Below, in pieces: positions 46,354 through 53,996 of a stretch of 64,000 nt of DNA. Each line of letters starts with the position of its first letter. Position 1 is the stretch's first letter. The translations under genes and the position numbers were made by a program. The stretch covers positions 191,531 to 255,530 of the forward strand of contig NZ_JANAVP010000003.1 in assembly GCF_024213665.1 (NCBI RefSeq), given 5' to 3'. The stretch comes from Streptomyces sp. A3M-1-3 (GTDB lineage Bacteria; Actinomycetota; Actinomycetes; Streptomycetales; Streptomycetaceae). Under the pieces are notes generated by a model. It did not search any database. It was given only the letters and a program-made list of their open reading frames with translations, and had not been told where the DNA came from.

Positions 46354-47499
46354 TCAGGTCAGCGTCGGGATGACCTCGCGGACCTTGGCGGCGATGCCGA
46401 CGGGCAGCGGCGCGTAGTGGAACCCGGACAGGGCCTGCTGGCCCTCCTCGCTCGCCGTGTAGGTCAGGAAGGACTTCAGGGCGGGCAGGGTTTCGGCCTT
46501 GTTGCCCCGGTTGCAGACGATTTCGTACGTGACCAGGACGATCGGGTAGGCCCCCTCGGCCTTGGTCGCGTAGTCGAGCTTCAGTGCCAGGTCCCCATCG
46601 GTGCCCACCACCTTGGCCGAGCCGATGCCGGCCGACGCGGTCTGCACAGTGGCGGCGACCGGTTCGGCGGCGCCCGTGTCGATCCTGACCGTACTGATGT
46701 CGCGTGCGGCGGCGAAGGACAGCTCGAAGTAGCCGATCGCGCCGTCGTTGCCCTCCACCTCCGACGCGACTCCGTCCGAACCGCTGGCGGCCTGGCCGCC
46801 CTTGCCCTGCCAGGTCTTCTCCTTCGGGTACGGCCACTGCTCGGGCGCCGCGCCCGCCAGATAGGCGTTGAGGTTCTGCGTGGTCCCGGAGTCGTCCGAC
46901 CGGTGCACGGCATGGATGGGCAGGGCGGGCAGCGAGGCGCCCGGGTTGAGCTTCTTGATCGCCGGGTCGTCCCACCGGGTGATCTCCGAGTCGAAGATCC
47001 TGGCGAGCGTCGGAGCGTCGAGTACCAGGTCGTGCACACCGGAGAGGTGGTAACCGATGGCGATGGTGCCCCCGACCATCGGCAGGTCGATGGCGCGGCC
47101 GCCGGGGCAGACCCGCTTGGACTGGTCGGCCTGGCCCGGCTTCAACGCGCTGTCGGAACCGCCGAACGCCGTTTCGCCCAGCAGGAACTGGGCCACGCCC
47201 GCGCCGGAGCCCTGGCCCCAGTACGCGATCCGCACGCCCTTGCAGGCCCGCTCGTAGTTCTTGATCCACTGCTTCATCGCGTTCTGCTGAGCGGTGGAAC
47301 CCGATCCGAGCACCTTGCCCTGGGTGGCGCACTCAATGGTGGAGGCGACGGGCTGCCGGCCGGAGGCCCTGTCGGCGGCCGGACTCTCGTCGTCCACCAG
47401 CCCGCACGAGGTGAGGAGCAGCAGCATGCCTGCCGTCGCGATCACACCCGACAGACGTGAGGCCGGCACACGGGACCTGTCACTGCGTCGAAACTGCAC
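46354..47499 (-). CDS. pstS: PstS-like phosphate-binding lipoprotein
   Basis: 381 residues. Lipobox LLLTSC, then the PstS fold: VLGSGSTAQQNAMKQWIKNY, YWGQGSGAGVAQFL, GGSDSAL, HRSDDSGTTQNLNAYL, and IGYFELSF. These are phosphate-contacting segments. It sits at the end of the arsenic island and is not with pstCAB, so it may scavenge phosphate under arsenate stress. GTG 47499 follows AGAAGGAAG. No PHO box was evident upstream. Confidence 0.88.
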   Translation of the reverse strand: MQFRRSDRSRVPASRLSGVIATAGMLLLLTSCGLVDDESPAADRASGRQPVASTIECATQGKVLGSGSTAQQNAMKQWIKNYERACKGVRIAYWGQGSGAGVAQFLLGETAFGGSDSALKPGQADQSKRVCPGGRAIDLPMVGGTIAIGYHLSGVHDLVLDAPTLARIFDSEITRWDDPAIKKLNPGASLPALPIHAVHRSDDSGTTQNLNAYLAGAAPEQWPYPKEKTWQGKGGQAASGSDGVASEVEGNDGAIGYFELSFAAARDISTVRIDTGAAEPVAATVQTASAGIGSAKVVGTDGDLALKLDYATKAEGAYPIVLVTYEIVCNRGNKAETLPALKSFLTYTASEEGQQALSGFHYAPLPVGIAAKVREVIPTLT

Positions 47500-47657
47500 C
47501 GTCGAGTCTTCCTTCTGAGCGCATGCGGAATTCAGCCGGTCACAACTCCCGACCTGCGCACAGATACTTGCCGATGCCTGGCGCGGTCTCGGCAAACTGC
47601 AGGCGAACAACAGGCGTCGCACTGCTGCGGGGTGGGTGGCCGGGTGACTCACCGCTC

Positions 47658-47700
47658 GCTGTGGCCCGCCACTCCCGCGTACGGGGTGGCGGGCCACAGC
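47658..47700. terminator. Terminator between the PstS-like and small basic protein genes
   Basis: A perfect 15-bp stem, GCTGTGGCCCGCCAC with its complement, separated by 13 bases, lies just after the 3' end of the minus-strand small gene. Confidence 0.85.
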
Positions 47701-47705
47701 CGTGC

Positions 47706-47999
47706 TCAGCGGCCGTACCGGATCAGGGCACGGACCATCGCGCAGGTGAGGTCGGACGGCGGGTGGATCCCGATCCGGGCCGCCGTGGTGCGGATCTTGC
47801 GGTTCGGGGCCATGTCCGGGTGGTAGACGCCGGTGTCGAGCAGGGCTATCGCCAGCCGCATGGCCTTGAGGCGGCGGTTGTGGGTTTCGTACCACTCGCG
47901 CGGCCGTCCGGCCGGCAGTGGCTTCTTCTGCAGGGGCTGGTGCTTGGGCTGGTGCCTGGGCTGGTGCTTGGGTTTCGTCGCGAGTGCGGCAGCGGCCAT
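47706..47999 (-). CDS. Small basic hypothetical protein
   Basis: 97 residues. The N-terminus has a short HQP repeat (KHQPRHQPKHQP), followed by a compact basic region (RPREWYETHNRRLKAMRLAIALLD and RKIRTTAARIGIHPPSDLTC). AGGAGG precedes ATG 47999. I do not recognise a family; the closing helix-rich part could bind nucleic acid. Confidence 0.7.
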   Translation of the reverse strand: MAAAALATKPKHQPRHQPKHQPLQKKPLPAGRPREWYETHNRRLKAMRLAIALLDTGVYHPDMAPNRKIRTTAARIGIHPPSDLTCAMVRALIRYGR

Positions 48000-48131
48000 C
48001 GGCAGCCTCCTGGGGAGCGGTGTCGGACTCTGTCGAACTGCCTCAATTCTACTGCCGGGCACTGACAAAAGCCGCTGGCCAGGGGCCACTTCACGGCCTG
48101 GGGAAGCGGGCTTCGGCGGTATCGTGAGCGG

Positions 48132-48575
48132 ATGGAGATCTGGATCAATCCCGCATGTTCCAAGTGCCGCAGCGCGGTTCAGCTGCTCGATGCGGAGGGG
48201 GCCGAGTACACCGTCCGCCGCTATTTGGAGGACGTACCGTCCGAGGACGAGATCCGAGCGGTGCTCGACCGGCTCGGACTCGAACCTTGGGACATCACCC
48301 GCACCCAGGAGCCGGCCGCGAAGGAACTCGGCCTGAGGGACTGGCCCCGCGAGGCCGCCGCGCGCGGCCGCTGGATCGCGGCACTCTCGGCGCACCCGAA
48401 GCTGATCCAGCGCCCGATCATCACGGCGGACGACGGCAGCGCGGTGGTGGCACGCACGGAGGAGTCGGTACGGGACGCGCTGGGCCGGCAGCCGTTGCTC
48501 CGCTCAACCACGGCCGGTGGTAACGAAGTTATTTCAGTGACGGTTGAGACGAACCGGATTCCTACTCGTACGTAA
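48132..48575 (+). CDS. ArsC/Spx-family (thioredoxin-fold) protein
   Basis: 147 residues. Begins WINPACSKCRSAVQLLDAEGAEY with the redox CxxC, then PWDITRTQEPAAKELGL and LIQRPIITADDGSAVVARTEE, the ArsC/YffB/Spx pattern. Family members are normally ~118 residues; here the frame continues ~28 residues past the usual end into sequence that looks intergenic. It is outside the ars island proper and is probably a core gene. Arsenate reductase activity is not implied. Confidence 0.85.
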   Translation: MEIWINPACSKCRSAVQLLDAEGAEYTVRRYLEDVPSEDEIRAVLDRLGLEPWDITRTQEPAAKELGLRDWPREAAARGRWIAALSAHPKLIQRPIITADDGSAVVARTEESVRDALGRQPLLRSTTAGGNEVISVTVETNRIPTRT

Positions 48576-48630
48576 CGGCACACGGATCGAAGCCGGCCGA
48601 GGTTCACTGGCCGGGGACAGGGAGTCACGC

Positions 48631-49323
48631 GTGTCGCGTAAGAAGACCCTCAGCCGCAAGAAGAAGGTCGTCCTGCTGATCAGCGCCGCAGCGCTGGCCG
48701 GCGGCACAGCGATTGTCATGACCGGGACAAGTCAGGCTTCGGTGGCCTGTGACGGACTGGCCACGGCACTCAGCAACAACGAGAAGTTCATCGCCGGCCA
48801 GCGGGCCAACCCGGATGCCCAGTCGGACGCCAGGATCGCCAACCGGCAGGCCGTGATCGAGGAGATCAAGCGAAAGCAGGCCGCGTCCGGCTGTGAAGTC
48901 GGCGAGGGCGGCGGCGAGGCGGCCCCGGAGCAGCCCCCGGAGCAGCAGCAGCCCGCGGATCCGGGCGAGGCGGCACCCCCCGCCGAGCCCACCGGGGAGC
49001 CGACCGAGGCCGCGCCGCCGGCAGGCGGGAACGAGGGCGGGAACGAAGGCGGGAACCAGGGCGGTGCCGCCGGTGAGGTCGTCTGCGCGGGATCGACCGT
49101 CACGCTCTCCGGCGAGGGCGGCGCGCCGGCCGCGTCCAGCAACCAGTTCCCCGTGGGCACCCAGCTGAAGGTCACCAACCTGGACAACAGCAAGTCCACG
49201 ACCGTGGAGGTCACCTCGGTCTCCGGAAGCTGCGCCCTGCTGAACGACGCGGCCTTCGAGCAGGTCCGCGAGCCCGGCAAGTTCCTGATCCGCAAGGCCC
49301 GGATCGAGCGGGTCGGTCAGTAA
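48631..49323 (+). CDS. Secreted protein with Cys-bracketed helical domain and Gly-rich linker
   Basis: 230 residues. An N-terminal signal region (KKKVVLLISAAALAGGTAIVMTGT) is followed by a ~50-residue domain bounded by two Cys (ACDGLATALSN to AASGCEV), a Pro/Glu/Gly-rich linker with GGNEGGNEGGN repeats, and a C-terminal beta domain with two Cys (VVCAGSTVTLSG, SVSGSCALLNDAAF). GTG 48631 follows GGGAG. Its layout parallels the N-terminus of the DUF1996 protein at 56723. Function unknown. Confidence 0.8.
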   Translation: MSRKKTLSRKKKVVLLISAAALAGGTAIVMTGTSQASVACDGLATALSNNEKFIAGQRANPDAQSDARIANRQAVIEEIKRKQAASGCEVGEGGGEAAPEQPPEQQQPADPGEAAPPAEPTGEPTEAAPPAGGNEGGNEGGNQGGAAGEVVCAGSTVTLSGEGGAPAASSNQFPVGTQLKVTNLDNSKSTTVEVTSVSGSCALLNDAAFEQVREPGKFLIRKARIERVGQ

Positions 49324-49334
49324 CCCGGCACGGG

Positions 49335-50237
49335 TCAGGAGCAGTCGAAGCGGTACGCACTCGGCGTTCCGGGACAGTGCGGGCATACGAATATGTAGAT
49401 CCCGCCCATGTCCCCGAGCATCAGACCGGGCGCGCACTGCAGGCTCATCCGCTCCTCGTACGGCAGATCGAGGACCGTCCCGGACGCGGGGCGGTCCTCC
49501 TCCGGCAGCCAGGTCCGCCAGCCGGCGCCGTCGAACTCGACGCTGCCGACCGTCAGCAGATGGTCCATCCGCCGGCCGCACTCCGCGCAGTCCGGCCAGT
49601 CGGGGCCCTGGGTCCAGTTCGGATAGCCGCCGGCCTTGATGCCGTCGGCCACGGCGAGGTGGGAGTGGTACTCCAGGCCCGTCTGCCGCTCCAGCTCGTC
49701 GAACCGCTCACGCAGTGCCTCGCACAGCTGCTGCGGCAGATCCCAGCTCGGGTACTCAACGACCCGCTCGGGGTGCAGTACGCACGGGTCGGGCACATGG
49801 TCGTCGGGCGCCCCGGCGGGGCGCGGCGGATCGCCCAGGACCGGCCCGTCGTACGACGAGGCGCGCCAGTAGAGCCGGGGCTCTGGCGCGCGGTGCGGCT
49901 CGTGCTCGAAGGGGCACCACAACACGTGCACCATGTCGCTGCCCGCCGGAAAAGGCAGGTCCGGTACACCCGGTATGTCGGCCGCGTACAACTGCAGTAC
50001 CGGGACCAGCGGGGCGGGCCCGTCCGCCGGGACGTCGAAGGCGACCGGCAGATGCTCCGCCGCGCAGTACGGCCAGGGCTCCGCGGCCGGCCACAGCAGC
50101 GGTCCGCCCACGGAACTGTCCCGCACGCCGGGGGAACCGGCGCGCGGATGCAGCCGTATCGCCTCGTGGCGGTAGGGAACGACCTCGGGGAAGAGCGCTT
50201 CCACGTCGACCGGACGTGGTGGTGTGGTGCGCGTCAT
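49335..50237 (-). CDS. DUF1963-like protein
   Basis: 300 residues. The N-terminal region (PVLQLYAADIPGVPDLPFPAG, DMVHVLWCPFEHE) and the mid part (SHLAVADGIKAGGYPNWTQGP) match the DUF1963/YwqG-like group. Two Cys pairs (CAECGRRMDHL and CPHCPG) may bind zinc. Function unknown. ATG 50237 precedes TRTTPPRPVDVEALFPEVVP. Confidence 0.8.
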   Translation of the reverse strand: MTRTTPPRPVDVEALFPEVVPYRHEAIRLHPRAGSPGVRDSSVGGPLLWPAAEPWPYCAAEHLPVAFDVPADGPAPLVPVLQLYAADIPGVPDLPFPAGSDMVHVLWCPFEHEPHRAPEPRLYWRASSYDGPVLGDPPRPAGAPDDHVPDPCVLHPERVVEYPSWDLPQQLCEALRERFDELERQTGLEYHSHLAVADGIKAGGYPNWTQGPDWPDCAECGRRMDHLLTVGSVEFDGAGWRTWLPEEDRPASGTVLDLPYEERMSLQCAPGLMLGDMGGIYIFVCPHCPGTPSAYRFDCS

Positions 50238-50358
50238 CGGGGCCTCCGGCGGGTCTCGCGGCTGTGATCGAAGAGTAACCGCGGGCGCTGACAACGCTCC
50301 TGGCCCCGTCGACCCTGGCCCCGTCGACCGGCTGCTGCCGGCCTGCCTCGGCCTGACG

Positions 50359-51279
50359 CTACGTACGCGCTCGCGCCTGCGACTGCTCCTCCGCCTCCGC
50401 CAGGACCTCCGTGACCCTCAGTCCGAACCGGAGGTCGCAGGCGTGCGGCACGCCACCGCGGGCGGATTCCAGCAGGGCGTCGACCGCCCGGCCGAAGGCT
50501 CCGGGCACGTCGCTCCACTCCGGTAGCACCGCAACGCCCCGCTCGCCCCGGAACTCGATCCCGACCCCCGCCGCCGCCACCGGCGCGCCCAGCCCCATCG
50601 TCGCCGTACTGGACGCACCCGAGGCATGCCGCAGGACGAGATGGGTGGTGCCGGCGGGGCCGCCCGCGGCCGTCACACTCGTCACGTCGCCCAGCACCGG
50701 CATGAGTACGGACAGCACGTGCGGACCCACGTCCCACAGCCCGCCCTTCTCCCGGCGCCAGGGCGAGCCGGCGTACGGGCTGCTCGCCCCGGCGCCGGGC
50801 GCGAAGAGCGCGCCGAGCCATTGCGCCCGGGCCGTGAACCAGCCGTCCGCCGCCGCCTGTTCCGCGATCCAGTCCGCCGAGGGCGTGGCGAAGCGCAGCG
50901 TGAAGAAGACGACGGACGCGACGCCGGCCCGTTCCGCCGCGTCGGCGGCCTCGCGGGCGCCCGCCACCGTGGTCGCGACCGGCTTGTCCAGCAGCAGATG
51001 GCATCCGGCGGCGGCCGCCGGTACGGCCAAGGCCGCCTGTACGTCCGGCGGCAGCGCGAACGCCACGGCGTCGCAGTCGGCGAAGAGCGCGCTGGTGGTT
51101 TCGTACACCTTCACGCCGTACGTCCGGGCGAGCGCGCCCGCCGCCTCGGGGCGGCGCCCCCACACCCCCGCGAACTCGACCGCCGGATGGGCGGCGAGGG
51201 CGGGTGCGTGGGTGCGGGCTGCCCAGGGCCCGGTGCCGAGGAGCCCGACACGCAGGGGGTTCATACCGTACGAAGTCAT
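50359..51279 (-). CDS. Gfo/Idh/MocA family oxidoreductase
   Basis: 306 residues. NAD(P) site RVGLLGTGPWAARTHAP, the conserved HLLLDKPVATTVAGARE with the catalytic Lys (EKP-like DKP), and a C-terminal alpha/beta domain with GGLWDVGPHVLSVLMPVLG carrying the His. It probably oxidises a sugar-type substrate. ATG 51279 was chosen; upstream frames run antisense into glnII. It is divergent from glnII. Confidence 0.9.
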   Translation of the reverse strand: MTSYGMNPLRVGLLGTGPWAARTHAPALAAHPAVEFAGVWGRRPEAAGALARTYGVKVYETTSALFADCDAVAFALPPDVQAALAVPAAAAGCHLLLDKPVATTVAGAREAADAAERAGVASVVFFTLRFATPSADWIAEQAAADGWFTARAQWLGALFAPGAGASSPYAGSPWRREKGGLWDVGPHVLSVLMPVLGDVTSVTAAGGPAGTTHLVLRHASGASSTATMGLGAPVAAAGVGIEFRGERGVAVLPEWSDVPGAFGRAVDALLESARGGVPHACDLRFGLRVTEVLAEAEEQSQARART

Positions 51280-51311
51280 CACCCACCCAGTCTGCCTCCT
51301 CCGAAACCTCG

Positions 51312-51349
51312 GTAACACGGGGTTCACATCCGGGCAACGGACGGGAAAT
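51312..51349 (+). promoter_or_regulatory. GlnR-type box of glnII
   Basis: GTAAC (51312), TTCAC (51323), GCAAC (51334) and GAAAT (51345) are spaced by six bases each, giving the 11-bp phasing of a GlnR array, with the second and third half-sites degenerate. They lie ~80 bp before glnII. Confidence 0.75.
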
Positions 51350-51427
51350 CGCGTGTTGGCACGCTGTATGGCATCACCGCAGCACCCGCAATGACTGCGC
51401 CGTAGCGACGCACAAAGGATGAAGCCC

Positions 51428-52477
51428 GTGACCTTCAAGGCTGAGTACATCTGGATCGACGGCACCGAGCCGACGGCCAAGCTTCGCTCGAAGACGAAGA
51501 TACTGGTTGGGGGTCCCTCCCAGGCCGAAGGCTCTGGGGGAGGCGCCGAGCTGCCCATCTGGGGCTTCGACGGGTCCAGCACGAACCAGGCCGAGGGCCA
51601 CGCCTCCGACCGCGTACTGAAGCCGGTCTTCACCTGTCCGGACCCGATCCGCGGCGGCGACAACGTCCTCGTGCTGTGCGAGGTCCTGAACATCGACATG
51701 ACGCCGCACGAGTCCAACACGCGTGCGCTGCTGCGTCCGGTGGCCGAGCAGTTCGCGGCGCAGGAGCCGATCTTCGGGATCGAGCAGGAGTACACGTTCT
51801 TCGACGGCACCCGCCCGCTCGGCTTCCCGGTGGGCGGCTTCCCCGCCGCGCAGGGCGGCTACTACTGCGGTGTCGGCTCGGACGAGATCTTCGGCCGCGA
51901 GATCGTCGAGAAGCACCTCGACCACTGCCTCGCGGCGGGTCTGGGCATCTCCGGTATCAACGCCGAGGTCATGCCCGGCCAGTGGGAGTTCCAGGTCGGC
52001 CCGCTGGCGCCGCTGGAGGTCGCGGACCAGCTGTGGATCGCGCGCTGGCTGCTCTACCGCATCGCCGAGGACTTCAACGTGTCGGCGACGCTGGACCCGA
52101 AGCCGGTGAAGGGCGACTGGAACGGCGCGGGCGCGCACACCAACTTCTCCACGAAGGCGATGCGCGAGGGTTACGACGCGATCATCACCGCGTGCGAGTC
52201 GCTGGGCGAGGGCTCGAAGCCGATGGACCACGTCAAGAACTACGGCGCGGGTATCGACGACCGGCTGACCGGTCTGCACGAGACCGCCCCGTGGGACGAG
52301 TACAAGTACGGCGTCTCGGACCGTGGCGCCTCGGTCCGTATCCCGTGGCAGGTCGAGGTGGACCAGAAGGGCTACATCGAGGACCGCCGCCCGAACGCGA
52401 ACGTCGACCCGTACGTCGTGACGCGACTGATCGTCGACACCTGCTGCACCGGCCTGGAGAAGGCCGGCCAGGTCTGA
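51428..52477 (+). CDS. glnII: Glutamine synthetase type II, with an in-frame insertion
   Basis: 349 residues. The eukaryote-like GSII motifs are seen: ELPIWGFDGSSTNQAEG, FGIEQEYTFFD, YCGVGSDEIFGREIVEKH, NAEVMPGQWEFQVGP, and SDRGASVRIPWQ. The N-terminus after TAKLRSKTKIL holds an extra segment (about residues 27-39, VGGPSQAEGSGGG) encoded by a palindromic hairpin repeat; family members have a shorter loop here. GTG 51428 is preferred over ATG 51419 because AAAGGA is then well spaced. Probably still active, since the insertion is before the substrate loop. Confidence 0.95.
   Translation: MTFKAEYIWIDGTEPTAKLRSKTKILVGGPSQAEGSGGGAELPIWGFDGSSTNQAEGHASDRVLKPVFTCPDPIRGGDNVLVLCEVLNIDMTPHESNTRALLRPVAEQFAAQEPIFGIEQEYTFFDGTRPLGFPVGGFPAAQGGYYCGVGSDEIFGREIVEKHLDHCLAAGLGISGINAEVMPGQWEFQVGPLAPLEVADQLWIARWLLYRIAEDFNVSATLDPKPVKGDWNGAGAHTNFSTKAMREGYDAIITACESLGEGSKPMDHVKNYGAGIDDRLTGLHETAPWDEYKYGVSDRGASVRIPWQVEVDQKGYIEDRRPNANVDPYVVTRLIVDTCCTGLEKAGQV
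51507..51542. repeat. Hairpin mini-repeat inside glnII
   Basis: The sequence from GGGGGTCCCTCCC to CTCTGGGGGAGG forms an imperfect stem-loop. It is of the GC-rich type normally found between Streptomyces genes, here translated in frame. Confidence 0.75.
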
Positions 52478-52503
52478 CCCGGATCTCTTGATCCGGATCC
52501 TCC

Positions 52504-52555
52504 GACAGCTCGGGGCGGGCGCCCACCGGTCATGGTGGGCGCCCGCCCCGCTGTC
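52504..52555 (+). terminator. Terminator after glnII
   Basis: A ~22-bp stem (GACAGC with a two-base bulge, then GGGGCGGGCGCCCACC) and a six-base loop, 26 bp after the glnII stop. Confidence 0.9.
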
Positions 52556-52621
52556 AGTGGTTGCGTATCACGGTACGAGAGGGCTCTGCTCCGGTGGCGT
52601 TACATCTGCTTCAATGGGGCC

Positions 52622-52741
52622 ATGGTCGGCTACCAGTACATCGCGACGGGTCGCAGCGACCTCGAGCCGTTCTGGCCTTCCCGTCAGCATCACGACTTCG
52701 ACCGGGTGTGTTGCGGCGCGACGATTGCGCCGGCCCTCTAA
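52622..52741 (+). CDS. Possible 39-residue small ORF
   Basis: A short frame in the 342-bp gap between glnII and the winged-helix gene, encoding MVGYQYIATGRSDLEPFW and ending with a Cys-Cys pair (RVCCGATIAPAL). Codon use is less GC3-biased than flanking genes. Only a weak ribosome site (AATGGGG). Could be a leader peptide, a small protein, or noncoding. Confidence 0.35.
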   Translation: MVGYQYIATGRSDLEPFWPSRQHHDFDRVCCGATIAPAL

Positions 52742-52819
52742 CACCGCACCGGTCTTCGGCCAGCGCGCACGACGTACGTCTCCTGTCGACGACTCTCCGC
52801 GTGAAAGAGCTGACTTCTC

Positions 52820-53398
52820 ATGGCGAACACCCGTTCCTTCTCCGCTGCGACCGCTACCGCCACCGCGACCGCCACCGCCACGCCCACCGCAACCGCGCTG
52901 CCCGTCGACCAGAACCGCCACCTGCGTGCCGTGGACCGCGACGAGGTGGCTCATGTCGCGGACTTCCTGCCGCCCGGCGCGACTTGGCTGCCCGCGCCCC
53001 AGCACTCCCTGCCCAGCCGCCCGGGCCGGCCGCCGATGATCGGGTACCTGGTGCTCGTACCGGCCGGTGAGTCCCCCGCCGTCGCCGCCGGCGTCGCCGA
53101 AGCGGTCACGGGCGGGGACGAGCGGGTACGGATCGACTCCGCCCAGCGCACAGCCGAGGTTGACGGGCAGGTGCTGGACCTGACGTACCTCGAATTCGAG
53201 CTGCTCGCCCATCTGGTGGCGCACCCTCACCGGGTGCACACCCGCGACCAGTTGGTGACGACGGTGTGGGGTTACGGGCACGTGGGCGACGGCCGCACCG
53301 TCGACGTCCACATCGCCCGGCTGCGCCGCAAGCTGGGCGCCGAGCACCGTGGGACGATCCAGACCGTGCGGCGCGTCGGCTACAAGTACACGCCCTGA
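52820..53398 (+). CDS. Orphan OmpR/PhoB-type winged-helix regulator
   Basis: 192 residues. The last ~95 form a PhoB-type DNA-binding domain (VDGQVLDLTYLEFELLAHL, HTRDQLVTTVWGYG, TVDVHIARLRRKLG, TVRRVGYKY). There is no receiver domain; the N-terminal half has an Ala/Thr repeat (ATATATATATPTATA) and a region of unknown fold. So it is not controlled by a standard phosphorylation site. No kinase is adjacent. Confidence 0.9.
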   Translation: MANTRSFSAATATATATATATPTATALPVDQNRHLRAVDRDEVAHVADFLPPGATWLPAPQHSLPSRPGRPPMIGYLVLVPAGESPAVAAGVAEAVTGGDERVRIDSAQRTAEVDGQVLDLTYLEFELLAHLVAHPHRVHTRDQLVTTVWGYGHVGDGRTVDVHIARLRRKLGAEHRGTIQTVRRVGYKYTP

Positions 53399-53410
53399 CC
53401 GGGCCGTCCG

Positions 53411-53877
53411 TCAGCGGACCTGGGCGGCGGCGCTCGCCATGAAGGCGCCGAGCGCGTCGAGACAGCGGGCTTCGTGGTCCAGCAGTTCGGTCCGGCCCGC
53501 CGCGTCGCGGACGGCGCCGATGGTGGCGAACGCCGCATCGGCGAGCACCGTGAGAGCGGGGTCTTCCGCAACCAACTGCACCCGGAACCTGGCATGTTCC
53601 GCTGCTGCGCCCAAGCGGTCACATTCAGCCAGGGCCGTCGCGTATTCGGCGCCGTGGGGATCGGAGCGGCGACGGAGCCAGAGACCGACCACCGCTCGCT
53701 TGAGCTCCGTGATGGCCCCGGCGCAGGCGCTGTAGGCCGTCAGGCGCTCCTGGCGCAGTCGTTCCTGCCGGGCGAAGACCTCGGCGCGCTGGGCGCTGCG
53801 GCGCTGGAAGACAAAGGTGCTGATCGAACCCACAGGGTTCCGGTGACGGCGATCAGACTCGCGAGAAGACCTTCCAT
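53411..53877 (-). pseudogene. Single-pass membrane coiled-coil protein with a frameshift near its start
   Basis: Frame one, from ATG 53877, encodes a short hydrophobic N-terminus (MEGLLASLIAVTGTLW); the rest (SISTFVFQRRSAQRAEVFAR, a helical charged region) is in another frame from ~53830. A G-run at 53829-53832 one base shorter than expected explains the shift: with one extra G the frames join. Translation could start at GTG 53833, losing the membrane anchor. Inactivation or sequencing error are both possible. Confidence 0.65.
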
Positions 53878-53996
53878 GCCGCGGATCCCACCACGTTTCG
53901 CGTCACCCGGCCACGGGGCCCCCGAGGCATGTGGACTGCGTCCATGTGTCCCGGGGGCCCACGTCGTACCGCGGTCGTACCGCGGTACGACCGCGA

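Noticed and set aside
48132..48575. Calling the CxxC ArsC-like protein part of the arsenic island
   Set aside because: It belongs to the Spx/YffB-like group, lies beyond the pstS-like gene and its terminator, and is probably backbone; arsenate reduction is already covered by the LMW-phosphatase type ArsC.
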